Shown here in pieces: positions 15,976 to 24,852 of a stretch of 64,000 nt of DNA; the stretch's first letter is position 1; each line of letters opens with the position of its first letter. The notes under the pieces are model-generated. The model was not told the origin of the DNA, ran no database searches, and saw only the letters and a program-made list of their open reading frames with translations. Origin of the DNA: Acetanaerobacterium elongatum (GTDB lineage Bacteria > Bacillota > Clostridia > Oscillospirales > Ruminococcaceae); contig NZ_FNID01000005.1 of the NCBI RefSeq assembly GCF_900103835.1, positions 39,866 to 103,865 on the forward strand, written 5' to 3'. The position numbers and the translations under genes are program-made.

Positions 15976-17409
15976 TTATTTAGCAGCTGCTGCTCTTTCG
16001 GTCTTCCAACCGTCGATTACAACCTTCTTCACATCGTCCCAGGTTTTTCCGCCCTGAACATACTCAAGAAGTGCTGCGCCGAAGTCATCCTTAAACTTCT
16101 GGCTGGGGAATGCCGCGAAGGTCCATGCAACGTTGTTGATGTCCTTCTTGCTGGACCATGCCAGTACTTCTTTAGCAAGAGGATCAGAGGGCTTTTCTGC
16201 ATCGGTAAAGGTGTCAAACGGAGCAATGAAGCCGAGCTTGGTGGAAACGTAGGACTTACCCTTATCGCTTGTGAACAGCCAGTTGATGAAGTCGATAGAA
16301 GCCTTCTGCTTATCTGCAGAAACCTTGCTGTTGATGGCAAAGAAGTTCTCGGTGCCTACGCACAGGCCCTGCTTTTCTTCGCCGGAAACACCGGTATAGA
16401 TAGGCATAAACTTAACGTCTGCTTCTTTTACTGTGTTGCCGTCAACCTTGCTGATCTGGCCCCATGCCCAGTTGCCGTTCTGAACCATTGCAACGTTGCC
16501 GAGTGCGAATTCAGCCATCGAGTCGTCAACCGACTTACTGCCAAGCAGGCCCTTCTTTGTGCAGGAGTTGTTGGTGTACAGGTCGAAGATGTTCTTGTAG
16601 TTGTCGCTGTACTTAAAGGCAATCTCTTTTGCGTCGAGGCCTGCAAGAACGGTGCTGGGGAATGCGGTGTTCTCTTTGAACTCATAGAAGAAGGGGATGT
16701 TGGCCAGATGGGTCTGCCATCTCCAGTCTTCACCGGTGGTAAGGGAGGTGGAAGCGAACACGCCCTTGATGCCGAGAGCTTTGGCATTGGCGGTCATATC
16801 CTCAACAACCTCTTTCAGGGTAGCAAAGTTGTTGATTTCGGCAGCGGAAGAAACCTTCGCTTTCTTATTGGGAAGCGCAAAATACTTGCTCATGATTGCG
16901 TTGTTGTAGATAATTCCGTAGCCCTCGATGGCGTAAGGGATACCGTATACGCCGTCGCCGCTGGTAACCGCAAGGCTCTTATCGGTGAGGTGCTTATAGA
17001 GCTCGGTATCTTTTAAATCCAGGCAGTAGTCCTTCCAGTTCTGGTAGCCAACCGGGCCGTTAATCTGGAAGATGGTGGGGGCCTCATCCTTAGCTATTTC
17101 GGAGGTCAGTGTCTGCTCGTAGGTGCCGCTTGCTGCGGTAACTACGTTGAGTTTCACGCCTGTTTCTGCTTCATAATCCTTGGCAATCTCATCATATACA
17201 GATGCAATTTCGGGTTTGAAGTTTAAGTAGTAGATCTCTTTTGCGCCCTCTGCGGAAGCAGCCTGAGACGAAACCTCAGCCGAAGCTGCCTCACTGGATG
17301 CGGCTGCCGAGGATGCCGGAGCTGCCGGAGCGCTTGAGCATGCGGCAAGAGTAGAAAGAGACATTAGTGCAGCGAGTGAAAATGCTAATACTTTACTCAC
17401 TTTGTTCAT
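15976..17409 (-). CDS. Sugar-binding lipoprotein of the LacI-regulated ABC importer
   Basis: Extracellular solute-binding protein (477 aa, family 1/MalE-like). The signal peptide with lipobox STLAACSS puts the lipidated Cys near residue 24. An Ala/Ser/Pro-rich linker follows to about residue 57. The mature domain contains the usual AGGxxYxxxL-type opening, here YDEIAKDYEAETGVKLNVV, GIPYAIEGYGIIYNNAIM and FAINSKVSADKQKASIDFINWLF. First transport gene after the regulator; GGAGGA precedes the ATG. The sugar is unknown; raffinose/melibiose/oligosaccharide-type ligands are common for this cluster type. Confidence 0.93.
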   Translation of the reverse strand: MNKVSKVLAFSLAALMSLSTLAACSSAPAAPASSAAASSEAASAEVSSQAASAEGAKEIYYLNFKPEIASVYDEIAKDYEAETGVKLNVVTAASGTYEQTLTSEIAKDEAPTIFQINGPVGYQNWKDYCLDLKDTELYKHLTDKSLAVTSGDGVYGIPYAIEGYGIIYNNAIMSKYFALPNKKAKVSSAAEINNFATLKEVVEDMTANAKALGIKGVFASTSLTTGEDWRWQTHLANIPFFYEFKENTAFPSTVLAGLDAKEIAFKYSDNYKNIFDLYTNNSCTKKGLLGSKSVDDSMAEFALGNVAMVQNGNWAWGQISKVDGNTVKEADVKFMPIYTGVSGEEKQGLCVGTENFFAINSKVSADKQKASIDFINWLFTSDKGKSYVSTKLGFIAPFDTFTDAEKPSDPLAKEVLAWSSKKDINNVAWTFAAFPSQKFKDDFGAALLEYVQGGKTWDDVKKVVIDGWKTERAAAAK

Positions 17410-17477
17410 GATAATCCTCCCAAATGATAATGTTATATTTAAAAGGCTTTGGGGCCTAACCCCACATAGTAATGATG

Positions 17478-18479
17478 CTACAGGCTGCGCACCGAATCGC
17501 CCTCGATGATTTCGGCATCCAGCAGCAGGTGCTGTGCCTGCTCGGTGCCGTGAATCGCACCCACCAGCATCTTTGCGCTGGAAACTGCGATGTTCTCACA
17601 CGGCTGCCGGATAGTAGTAAGCTTGGGGCAGTAGTAGTTTGCAAGCTCAATGCCGTCAAACCCGATTACCGAAATATCATTCGGTACTGAAAGCCCCAGA
17701 TCGCTGATGGCCCGTATGGTTCCGAAGGCCAGCATATCCGACATCGCAAAGATTGCAGTGAGCTGTGGGTTCTTCTGCAGCAGCTTCTTGGCTGCCTCGT
17801 AACCCGCTGAAATATTAAAGTGTGCCTGCTCAAAATATTGATCGGTTAATTCCTGCCCATGCTCCTGAAAGCTTTGGCGGCATCCCGCAAAGCGAAGGCC
17901 GCTGGTGCAGGAGATATCTTCATTTCCGCCCACAATGCCGATATGGGTATGGCCGTAAGCAAACAGGTAATCGACTGCCTGCTTCGCACATTTAACGTCA
18001 TCTACGCTGACACTCGAAAGGTTTTCAAAACTCAAACTCTGGGCACTGGTGGTACTGAGGATACAGGGGATAGCAATATTGGAAAAACGCTTTCTAAAGG
18101 TCTCGGGATTACCGCCTAAAAAGGTGATGCCCAGCGGCTTAATCTCTTTGCAGATTTGCTCGGCCATGCGCACCTCGTTTTCATCCTCGTTGAGGTAGTG
18201 AATGACGGTTTCATACCCCAGCCGGCTGATATGCGTCTGCATCTGCTCGATAATGGAGGCAAAGAACAGATTAAAACTACCCTTTACCAGAATCACAATG
18301 CAGTTGCTTACCTGCTGTTTGAGCTGCTTTGCATTGGAATTCGGAACAAACCGGTTCTCTTTGGCAATCTGCTTTATCTTATCCTTGGTTTCCTGGCTTA
18401 CGTCCGGGTGGTCGTTCAGTGCACGCGATACCGTGCTGATTCCGTAGCCGGAGATTTTTGCGATATCCTTTATCGTCAT
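17478..18479 (-). CDS. LacI-family transcriptional repressor of the sugar operon
   Basis: A 333-aa regulator. The N-terminal helix-turn-helix is MTIKDIAKISGYGISTVSRAL with hinge ALNDHPDVSQETK. A periplasmic-binding-like effector domain starts at about residue 60 and ends with the typical TTIRQPCENIAVSSAKML. It is the first gene of its transcript. A perfect operator lies just upstream at 18525-18538, downstream of the -10 box, so it should repress itself and the transport genes. Gap to the binding-protein gene is only 68 nt with no separate operator. Confidence 0.93.
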   Translation of the reverse strand: MTIKDIAKISGYGISTVSRALNDHPDVSQETKDKIKQIAKENRFVPNSNAKQLKQQVSNCIVILVKGSFNLFFASIIEQMQTHISRLGYETVIHYLNEDENEVRMAEQICKEIKPLGITFLGGNPETFRKRFSNIAIPCILSTTSAQSLSFENLSSVSVDDVKCAKQAVDYLFAYGHTHIGIVGGNEDISCTSGLRFAGCRQSFQEHGQELTDQYFEQAHFNISAGYEAAKKLLQKNPQLTAIFAMSDMLAFGTIRAISDLGLSVPNDISVIGFDGIELANYYCPKLTTIRQPCENIAVSSAKMLVGAIHGTEQAQHLLLDAEIIEGDSVRSL

Positions 18480-18524
18480 ATTTAACTGCCCGGCCTTTCT
18501 TCGAACTTTGTCAGAAAACGTTAC

Positions 18525-18538
18525 CGGAAACGTTTCCG
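18525..18538 (-). promoter_or_regulatory. LacI/CcpA-type operator
   Basis: CGGAAACGTTTCCG is a perfect 14-bp palindrome with the central CG pair typical of LacI-family sites. It sits at the predicted transcription start, 12 nt downstream of the -10 box, where binding would block initiation or clearance. Confidence 0.8.
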
Positions 18539-18550
18539 ATTTCTGAGTTC

Positions 18551-18579
18551 ATAATACCACAACTTTTTAAAATACGCAA
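18551..18579 (-). promoter_or_regulatory. Promoter of the lacI-SBP-permease operon
   Basis: Minus strand TTGCGT (18574-18579), 17-nt spacer, TATTAT (18551-18556), directly followed by the operator. Confidence 0.6.
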
Positions 18580-18692
18580 CACCATTGTACAAAACCGTGA
18601 TTATGTTAAATATGATAGGCACTAATTTGTTTATATTGCGCAATAAGCGTACCGGATTTAATTAACTGCCAATAATTCAAGCTTTTTTTATT

Positions 18693-18721
18693 TTGTGAAA
18701 TGTATCCTAAATTTTTATTAT
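18693..18721 (+). promoter_or_regulatory. Promoter of the SPFH-TM2 gene pair
   Basis: TTGTGA 18693-18698, 17-nt spacer, TATTAT 18716-18721. A second candidate (TTGCTA near 18746, TACAAT near 18770) lies closer to the gene. Confidence 0.4.
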
Positions 18722-18799
18722 TCATTAAAAAATATAAGTATTTGTATTGCTAAATTTTATCTGATTATGGTACAATTACAATTGCTTGGAGGTGTCTTG

Positions 18800-19843
18800 A
18801 TGGCTATAATAGATAGAGTAAAATTTGACGGCCTTAGGAGCCGGGATTGGATAGTTTTCAAGCATCCTGCCGATAATCTTGTTGTTGGTACCCAACTAAT
18901 TGTGGGTGAGGGTCAGGCTGCTATCTTTGTAAAAAGTGGTAGAGTATGTGATCTTTTTAATGCTGGTACATATACCTTAAGCGCTGTTAATCTGCCTATA
19001 CTTCAGAGTTTAGTTAACATACCCTTCGGCGGACAAACCCCTTTCACCGCCGAGATATATTATTTAAATGTTGTTTCTAATCTTGATTTGCAGTGGGGTA
19101 CCTCTGATCCTATTCAGATAATCGACCCAAAGTACTATACAAGGCTAAGGGTTCGGGCTTTCGGCCAGATGGGCTTGAAACTGTCTGATTATTCATTGTT
19201 CCTGAAGGAGCTTATTGGTGTACTCGGCCCAAACGATATCGTAAAGTTTAATTTGATCATTGATTATTTCAAAGGTGTTTTAGTGCAAAAGCTGAAGGCA
19301 GTTATCGCAGATATCATTATCAATCAGAAAATATCCGCTTTAGAAATCAGCGCAAAGCTTGATAGTATTTCTGAAACTGCCATAGAACGAATCAAGCCTG
19401 AATTCAGCCGGTACGGTTTATCTATAGTGAACTTTTTTATTAAGTCCATTAACTTCCCCGAGGAAGACTTTGAACAGATTAATGAGATTTTGAAAAACCG
19501 TGCTGAGTTTGAGATTATGGGCGACAGTCGCTATGTAACAAAAAGATCTTTTGATGTTTATGATCATGCCGCTTCCAACGAATCCGGTGTTGCAGGTGCA
19601 TTCGCTGCCGGAGGTGTGGGTTTGGGCCTTGGAACTGCTATGGGGTATAAAATGCAAAACACCATTAATACTGAAGCAGTTCTGGATAGTATAAAATGTA
19701 CCTCTTGTGGCATATCGATTGCGGGAGGCACAAAATTTTGCCCTGAATGCGGCGCTTCATTGGCTCCAAAAACTTGCCAGTGCGGTGTAAAGCTGCCTGC
19801 CGGTGCCAAGTTCTGCCCGGAATGCGGCAAAAAAGTAGACTGA
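18800..19843 (+). CDS. SPFH-domain protein with C-terminal zinc ribbons (YdjI-like)
   Basis: A 347-aa protein of the YdjI/'virion core protein' type. Residues about 1-260 are an SPFH (stomatin/prohibitin-like) domain: WIVFKHPADNLVVGTQLIVGEGQAAIFVKSG opening and FFIKSINFPEEDFEQINEI at its end. Gly-rich AGGVGLGLGTAMGY follows. Two double-Cys zinc ribbons close the protein (CTSCG/CPECG and CQCG/CPECG). ATG 18800 with GGAGG upstream was preferred over an earlier AUG that lies in the promoter region. In B. subtilis the YdjFGHI group combines a PspA protein, zinc fingers and this SPFH type at the membrane; a similar membrane-stress role is inferred. Confidence 0.85.
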   Translation: MAIIDRVKFDGLRSRDWIVFKHPADNLVVGTQLIVGEGQAAIFVKSGRVCDLFNAGTYTLSAVNLPILQSLVNIPFGGQTPFTAEIYYLNVVSNLDLQWGTSDPIQIIDPKYYTRLRVRAFGQMGLKLSDYSLFLKELIGVLGPNDIVKFNLIIDYFKGVLVQKLKAVIADIIINQKISALEISAKLDSISETAIERIKPEFSRYGLSIVNFFIKSINFPEEDFEQINEILKNRAEFEIMGDSRYVTKRSFDVYDHAASNESGVAGAFAAGGVGLGLGTAMGYKMQNTINTEAVLDSIKCTSCGISIAGGTKFCPECGASLAPKTCQCGVKLPAGAKFCPECGKKVD

Positions 19844-19877
19844 TTTCCCTTATAATTAATTTATGGAGGATAATGAA

Positions 19878-20324
19878 ATGAGCAATCATCTTTGCCCACA
19901 ATGCGGTGCCCCTAATGCTTTTGATGCCAAAGAATGTGCCTATTGTGGTGAACCCCTGCCAGTTGAAGCTGTTCCCGCTGCACCAGTATACCAGCGGCCT
20001 GTAAATCAACAACCTCCGGTATACTCAAATCCGCCTGTTTACCCGCAGCAAAATGTAATAAACAATAATATTATATCTCCAGCCTATAATGGAATTGATC
20101 CAGCTTGGCCAATTAAGAGTAAGGTTGCTGCTGGATTGCTGGCAATCTTTCTTGGAGGATTGGGCATACATAAGTTTTACCTTGGAAAAATCGGCATGGG
20201 GATCTTATATTTATGCTTCTGCTGGACCTATGTTCCCGCTATTATCGGCCTGATTGAAGGCATAGTTTATTTGGCTTCAAATGACCATAATTTTCAGGTC
20301 AAAAACCACGTAAGATTGAAATAA
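19878..20324 (+). CDS. TM2-domain protein with N-terminal zinc ribbon
   Basis: A 148-aa membrane protein. N-terminal zinc ribbon HLCPQCGAPNAFDAKECAYCG (residues 5-24), then a Pro/Gln/Val-rich linker to about 70. A TM2 domain follows with two helices: KVAAGLLAIFLGGLGIHKFYLG and MGILYLCFCWTYVPAIIGLIEGI. The HKFYLG turn is diagnostic. ATG 19878 is preceded by GGAGGATAA; the AUG at 19863 overlaps that SD. Only 34 nt after the SPFH gene, so co-transcribed. Matching zinc ribbons in both proteins suggest they act together at the membrane (inference). Confidence 0.88.
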   Translation: MSNHLCPQCGAPNAFDAKECAYCGEPLPVEAVPAAPVYQRPVNQQPPVYSNPPVYPQQNVINNNIISPAYNGIDPAWPIKSKVAAGLLAIFLGGLGIHKFYLGKIGMGILYLCFCWTYVPAIIGLIEGIVYLASNDHNFQVKNHVRLK

Positions 20325-20340
20325 TATCTTAATAATTTTA

Positions 20341-20390
20341 TTATCCAAAGGGGTGACTTATGCAAAGCATAGGTCACCCCTTTGGATAAT
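20341..20390 (+). terminator. Long palindromic terminator after the TM2 gene
   Basis: A nearly perfect dyad of about 23 bp per arm (TTATCCAAAGGGGTGAC arm and its complement) around AAA. Stem strength is striking; flanks are A/T-rich on both sides. Confidence 0.75.
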
Positions 20391-20769
20391 GTAAAAATAA
20401 TCAAAGAGACCATTTTGTATCGTATCCACCGGATAATACCGATAGAAGTGAAAACCCAATAGTTGCATAAGTGTGCCCTTAAGCATTTGCCGGGGTGGCG
20501 TTTTTGGGGAATACAATGCCGTGCAGTAGCTCAGGGGGGATAACGAAAGCAACGCTCCCCATAGTTAAATAAAGAACTGGTTATGTCCCAATAAAACAGT
20601 ACGTAAAATAACCGCTACGTCTATAAGCACAAGGAAGGCAGGCCTCTATCAAGCTCGTCTTCGCTTTTTAGCTTTCCCTTAGCATAAAGCACCAATCAGC
20701 TCTCCCCTTCACTGCCGGTCTGGTACAATACTGCTGATTTCTGTGGCTGCCTGCAAAGCAACAATACCG

Positions 20770-20898
20770 CTGCCTTTATTGTGTCCATTCAGCTGTAAAA
20801 GTGGCAGACGGACGACACTGCGGTCAATAACCTCTATTTACCGCTCACCGTGCTTTTGCCAACCCCATTGTGCCGTTAACGATAATCAGTTTCTTCAT
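20770..20898 (-). pseudogene. Remnant of a P-loop ATP-binding protein
   Basis: From ATG 20898 the minus strand reads MKKLIIVNGTMG and then, after a one-base frameshift near 20862-20868, VGKSTVS, which together form a typical Walker A (GTMGVGKST) of small AAA/kinase-like proteins. Stops follow immediately in all frames and no further domain is recognisable. I read it as a decayed gene start; how far the relic extends is uncertain. Confidence 0.55.
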
Positions 20899-20930
20899 CA
20901 TGATGTCTAGCCATCCCTCAGTACACTGAA

Positions 20931-20961
20931 ACGGGCAGGAAAGTTAACCTTTCCTGCCCGA
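20931..20961 (-). terminator. Intrinsic terminator of the fhs-tsaE-tsaB-upp group
   Basis: CGGGCAGGAAAG pairs with CTTTCCTGCCCG around a short loop directly downstream of upp. Confidence 0.7.
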
Positions 20962-20972
20962 TAATGGATGAT

Positions 20973-21605
20973 TTATTTCGTACCGAAGATTCTGTCGCCG
21001 GCATCACCAAGGCCGGGAACAATATAGCCGTGATCGTTGAGGTGCTCATCGAGTGATGCACAGTAGATCTGTACATCAGGATGTGCGGTTGAAAGCGCCT
21101 TTAAGCCTTCGGGAGCGGCGATGATGCACATAAACTTGATGTTTACGGCGCCGCGCGCCTTGATGAGCTTGATAGCATCCACAGCAGAACCGCCGGTAGC
21201 AAGCATCGGGTCAAGCACGATTACCTCGCGTTCCTCGATATCGCTGGGCAGCTTGCAGTAATACTCAACAGGTTCGAGTGTCTTGGGGTCGCGGTACAGG
21301 CCGATATGCCCAACCTTTGCGGCCGGAACCAGCTTCAGCACGCCGTCTACCATGCCAAGGCCAGCGCGGAGGATTGGTACGAACGCAAGCTTTCTTCCCG
21401 TAATAACCTTCGTACGCGCTACCGCAACAGGGGTTTCAATCTCCACCTCTTTAAGCGGCAGATCGCGGGTGGCCTCATAGCACATCAGCATTGCAATCTC
21501 GCTTACTAACTCACGGAACTCTTTAGAACCGGTGTTTTTGTCACGCAGAAGCGAAATCTTGTGCTGAATCAGCGGGTGATCCATAATAAAGGGTTTTAGT
21601 TCCAT
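20973..21605 (-). CDS. upp: Uracil phosphoribosyltransferase
   Basis: Salvages uracil with PRPP to UMP. 210 aa, the usual length. Family motifs are the early [28 protein letters not shown], the PRPP loop [14 protein letters not shown] and the C-terminal [21 protein letters not shown] 21605 follows AAAGGAAG by 10 nt. It is 61 nt downstream of tsaB and last before a strong terminator. Confidence 0.97.
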   Translation of the reverse strand: MELKPFIMDHPLIQHKISLLRDKNTGSKEFRELVSEIAMLMCYEATRDLPLKEVEIETPVAVARTKVITGRKLAFVPILRAGLGMVDGVLKLVPAAKVGHIGLYRDPKTLEPVEYYCKLPSDIEEREVIVLDPMLATGGSAVDAIKLIKARGAVNIKFMCIIAAPEGLKALSTAHPDVQIYCASLDEHLNDHGYIVPGLGDAGDRIFGTK

Positions 21606-21666
21606 ACCAATATACTTCCTTTCAGCCGAAGCTTAATATTCTGAATGTAACGGGTTGTTATACCGC

Positions 21667-22377
21667 TTAAAGTGCCGCCTGCTTCTGGCGCAGCTCGCGC
21701 TCAGCCTGAGGCAAACGGAGGTACACAGGCGAAATAGCTTCGGCGCCAACTGCCGCCAAAGGCTCTGCTTTCATTCTCTCCAGCGCAAGCCTGCATACAC
21801 TGGCAGCACTTTGGTTTACCATATGCTCCGGCGCAAGCCTTGCATCGAAAAGACACACATTTTTATTATTATAACACAAACCGGCCCCGTCTCCAACAAA
21901 AAAAACAGGCTCTTGAAATTGTGTAAGTTGACGGATAAGCTCCTCAATGGGCAGCGCGCTGTCTTCGGTGAGCCTTTCCACCGCTCCGCTGTGGGCACGG
22001 AAGCTGGCGGTGTAAACCTGATTGCAGCGTGCATCCATCACCGCACAGATAATCCCCTCAAACCCGCGCAGGTTATAGGCCAACGCTTCAAGTGTAGATA
22101 CCGCAACGCAAGGCTTGTTTAGGGCCATTGCCATACCCTTTACCGCCGCTATGCCGATGCGAAGCCCCGTAAAGGAGCCCGGGCCGGCAGAAACGGCAAA
22201 TGCATCCACTTGATTCAGGGCAATGTGCGCGTTTTCGAGCATCGACTGCACCATGGGCATGATGGTCTGGCTGTGTGTAAGTTTAGTGTTTACCATAGCC
22301 TCGGCCAATAGCTGGGTTTCGTCGCAGATTGCGACTGAAGCAGCCTTGGCCGAGGTATCAATCCCCAATAAAACCAT
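21667..22377 (-). CDS. tsaB: tRNA threonylcarbamoyladenosine (t6A) protein TsaB
   Basis: Partner of TsaD in the complex that transfers threonylcarbamoyl to A37 of ANN-decoding tRNAs. 236 aa. ASKHA-like N terminus LGIDTSAKAASVAI, then AVSAGPGSFTGLRIGIAAVKG, which is diagnostic for TsaB, and CAVMDARCNQVY. SD AAAGGAAC precedes ATG 22377. Lies directly after tsaE, a common arrangement. Confidence 0.94.
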   Translation of the reverse strand: MVLLGIDTSAKAASVAICDETQLLAEAMVNTKLTHSQTIMPMVQSMLENAHIALNQVDAFAVSAGPGSFTGLRIGIAAVKGMAMALNKPCVAVSTLEALAYNLRGFEGIICAVMDARCNQVYTASFRAHSGAVERLTEDSALPIEELIRQLTQFQEPVFFVGDGAGLCYNNKNVCLFDARLAPEHMVNQSAASVCRLALERMKAEPLAAVGAEAISPVYLRLPQAERELRQKQAAL

Positions 22378-22449
22378 GCAGATAACTGTTCCTTTCGCTT
22401 AAACCGGGATTGCATGAAAGTACAGTCCCAGAGCCTGAGAGAATTTTGC

Positions 22450-22869
22450 TCAGACAGATTCCTCTATTATAATCTCACGTTCCTCATCCGAGATGCGGTT
22501 GAGGCTGATTTTTTTATACCCTTTAGGCAGCGCGCTTACGATATTCTCGCTCCATTCCACCGCGATGACTGCGCCGGTATCCAGATAGTCAAAGAAACCG
22601 GTGGAGTATAGATCCTCAAACGAGGTTACACGGTACATGTCGAAGTGGTAAAGCGGCACCGTGCCCTCATATTCATGCACTAAGGCAAAGGTAGGGCTAA
22701 GCACCTCGCCCTTGACCCCCAGCCCGCGCGCAAGCCCGCGGATAAACGCGGTTTTTCCAGCGCCAAGGCCGCCGAAGAATGCCAGCACGTCATTCGGCTT
22801 GACGCTCTTTGCGTAGGTCTCAGCAATGGTCTCGGTATCCTGCGTGCTGTGAGAAAGATAGCGCTCCAC
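22450..22869 (-). CDS. tsaE: t6A biosynthesis ATPase TsaE
   Basis: P-loop ATPase (139 aa) of the t6A complex. Walker A GGLGAGKTAF (about residues 33-42), LSPTFALVHEYEG, the HFDMYR motif and AVEWSEN, where the conserved Trp-Ser follows, are all present. The start is GTG 22869 with AGAGGTGA upstream. It lies 31 nt after fhs, suggesting a shared transcript from the fhs promoter. Confidence 0.94.
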   Translation of the reverse strand: MERYLSHSTQDTETIAETYAKSVKPNDVLAFFGGLGAGKTAFIRGLARGLGVKGEVLSPTFALVHEYEGTVPLYHFDMYRVTSFEDLYSTGFFDYLDTGAVIAVEWSENIVSALPKGYKKISLNRISDEEREIIIEESV

Positions 22870-22900
22870 GCGCTCACCTCTTTAATTCGTACTATAAATA

Positions 22901-24568
22901 TCAGAACAGCCCTGTAATATTGCCGTTATCGTCCACATCAATATTACAGGCTGCCGGAACCTTGGGCAGACCGGGCATGGTCATGATATCGCCGGTAATC
23001 ACCACAATAAAGCCTGCACCCGCCGAAAGCTTGACTTCCCGCACCGAGAGCTCAAATCCGGTGGGGCGGCAGAGCAGTGCCGGGTTATCGGAAAGCGAAT
23101 ACTGCGTTTTGGCAATACAGATGCGCAGGCTGGATTTGCCCAGAGCCTCGATATCCTTGATGGCCTTTTCGGCGGCACTGCTGTAGCTGACGCCCTTTGC
23201 GCCGTAGATATTCTTGGCGATTATCTCGATCTTATCCTTCACCGGCAGGTCTGTCTCATAGAGCGGCGCAAAATGATTCGGCTTCTCGCAGGCCTCGCAC
23301 ACCTTCTGCGCAAGGGTAAGCGCGCCGTCGCCGCCCTTCATAAACACCTCTGATAGCGCGAACTCGGCTCCTAAGGCAAGGCAGGCATCCTCGATAAGCT
23401 TAAGCTCCGCCTCGGTATCGCTTGCAAAGCGGTTAATGGCTACCACAACGGGCACACCATATTTTTTCATGTTCTCCACATGCGCGCGCAGATTCTCCAT
23501 TCCCGCTGATAGAGCGGAGAGATTCTCCTCCCCGGTAAGCGCCTTTGGTACGCCGCCGTTGTATTTCAGCGCCCGGGCGGTTGCCACAATTACAATGGCA
23601 GAGGGGGTAAGCCCCGCAGTGGGGCATTTAATATCCAAAAACTTCTCGGCGCCAAGGTCGGATCCGAAGCCTGCCTCGGTGATGCAATAGTCGGCGAGCT
23701 TCAGCCCTAAACGGGTTGCGCGAACCGAGTTGCACCCGTGCGCGATATTGGCAAACGGCCCTCCGTGCATGAGCGCCGGGGTATTCTCAAGCGTCTGCAC
23801 AAGGTTGGGCTTGAGCGCGTCTTTCAAAAGTGCCGCCATCGCACCCGCAACCTTTAAGTCACGGCAATACACCGGTGTATTACTGTAAGTATAGGCAACT
23901 AAAATATCCCCCAAACGGCGCTTGAGATCGGCAAGATTTAGGGATAGGCACAGAATCGCCATAATCTCGCTTGCCACGGTGATGGTGAAGCCATCTTCAC
24001 GCGGAACACCGTTGGGCTTGCCGCCGAGACCCACAATGATTTCGCGCAGAGCACGGTCGTTCATATCCATTACACGTTTAAAAAGGATACGCCGTGGGTC
24101 GATACCGATTGGGTTGCCCTGCTGCAGATGGTTATCGAGCACCGCGCACAGCAGGTTATTCGCCGCGGTAATGGCATGCATATCACCGGTAAAGTGCAGG
24201 TTGATATCCTCCATCGGCACTACCTGCGCGTAGCCGCCGCCCGCAGCGCCGCCCTTCACGCCGAATACCGGCCCGAGAGATGGCTCACGCAGCGCTATAA
24301 TGGCCTTTTTACCAATCTTGTTCATCGCCTGCCCAAGACCGATGGTGGTGGTGGTTTTACCCTCGCCCGCAGGGGTGGGGTTAATGGCGGTAACTAAAAC
24401 CAACTTGCCGTCCTTATTATGGCTCAGGCGCTCATAAACGCCGTCTTCCAGCTTTGCTTTAAAGCGCCCGTAGGGGAGCAGTTCCTCTTCACCGATACCA
24501 ATCTGTTTGGCAATCTCGGTGATGGGGAGCATTTTACAGCCCTGCGCAATCTCAATATCTGTCAGCAT
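22901..24568 (-). CDS. fhs: Formate-tetrahydrofolate ligase
   Basis: Makes 10-formyl-THF from formate, THF and ATP for one-carbon metabolism; in acetogens it is also the second step of the methyl branch. 555 aa, exactly the family length. Contains [20 protein letters not shown] (ATP site), [36 protein letters not shown] and [13 protein letters not shown] at the C terminus. ATG 24568 gives the usual MLTDIEIAQ start; the open frame runs 30 codons further but without similarity. No other Wood-Ljungdahl genes occur in the window. Confidence 0.97.
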   Translation of the reverse strand: MLTDIEIAQGCKMLPITEIAKQIGIGEEELLPYGRFKAKLEDGVYERLSHNKDGKLVLVTAINPTPAGEGKTTTTIGLGQAMNKIGKKAIIALREPSLGPVFGVKGGAAGGGYAQVVPMEDINLHFTGDMHAITAANNLLCAVLDNHLQQGNPIGIDPRRILFKRVMDMNDRALREIIVGLGGKPNGVPREDGFTITVASEIMAILCLSLNLADLKRRLGDILVAYTYSNTPVYCRDLKVAGAMAALLKDALKPNLVQTLENTPALMHGGPFANIAHGCNSVRATRLGLKLADYCITEAGFGSDLGAEKFLDIKCPTAGLTPSAIVIVATARALKYNGGVPKALTGEENLSALSAGMENLRAHVENMKKYGVPVVVAINRFASDTEAELKLIEDACLALGAEFALSEVFMKGGDGALTLAQKVCEACEKPNHFAPLYETDLPVKDKIEIIAKNIYGAKGVSYSSAAEKAIKDIEALGKSSLRICIAKTQYSLSDNPALLCRPTGFELSVREVKLSAGAGFIVVITGDIMTMPGLPKVPAACNIDVDDNGNITGLF

Positions 24569-24623
24569 ATAATAACCAGCCCTTCCTTCGGGTAATCGTT
24601 CCGTATCGTTGCATTCAGTTGGT

Positions 24624-24629
24624 ATTATA
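24624..24629 (-). promoter_or_regulatory. -10 box of the fhs promoter
   Basis: TATAAT on the minus strand, 56 nt upstream of the fhs start. The -35 region at 17-nt spacing is poor, so an activator or an extended contact may be needed. Confidence 0.4.
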
Positions 24630-24781
24630 ACACAACTGCGAGCTGCATTAAAGCACAAGTTTTCTTCTCTCTAAAAGCAAGCACTTTGCCTTTGGGGCAT
24701 GAAGTTTTATTATGAATTACTTCGTTACTTTGGCAGTTTACTTTCTATTTGTTAAATTATTTCCTAAGGAAGTTATGCGGC

Positions 24782-24810
24782 TTGTAAAAGGGCGAGAATC
24801 ATACTATAAT
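24782..24810 (+). promoter_or_regulatory. Promoter of rodA-like gene
   Basis: TTGTAA 24782-24787, 17-nt spacer, TATAAT 24805-24810. It lies inside an upstream in-frame extension and thereby argues for the downstream start at 24853. Confidence 0.6.
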
Positions 24811-24852
24811 GAGGTTGCATTAAAACTTGTACATAGTAGAACGGGGCTGCTC

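Larger units (their letters stand above)
18480..18799. other. Intergenic region between lacI-type regulator and SPFH gene
   Basis: 320 bases without a gene. The left part holds the LacI-type operator and promoter (18525-18579). The right part (18600-18799) is very AT-rich and holds the promoter for the SPFH gene at 18693-18721. Confidence 0.6.
20325..20972. other. Gene-poor decayed region
   Basis: 648 bases with no intact gene. It contains two terminators at its ends and a degraded P-loop gene start at about 20770-20898 (minus). The segment 20400-20760 has only short interrupted frames on both strands, consistent with old decayed coding DNA. Confidence 0.55.

Noticed and set aside
20358..20552. 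64-codon minus-strand frame
   Set aside because: It overlaps the 23-bp terminator hairpin and has no SD or family resemblance; treated as decayed DNA.
24569..24711. Tetrahydrofolate riboswitch in front of fhs
   Set aside because: No matching fold or conserved core could be seen in this short region.
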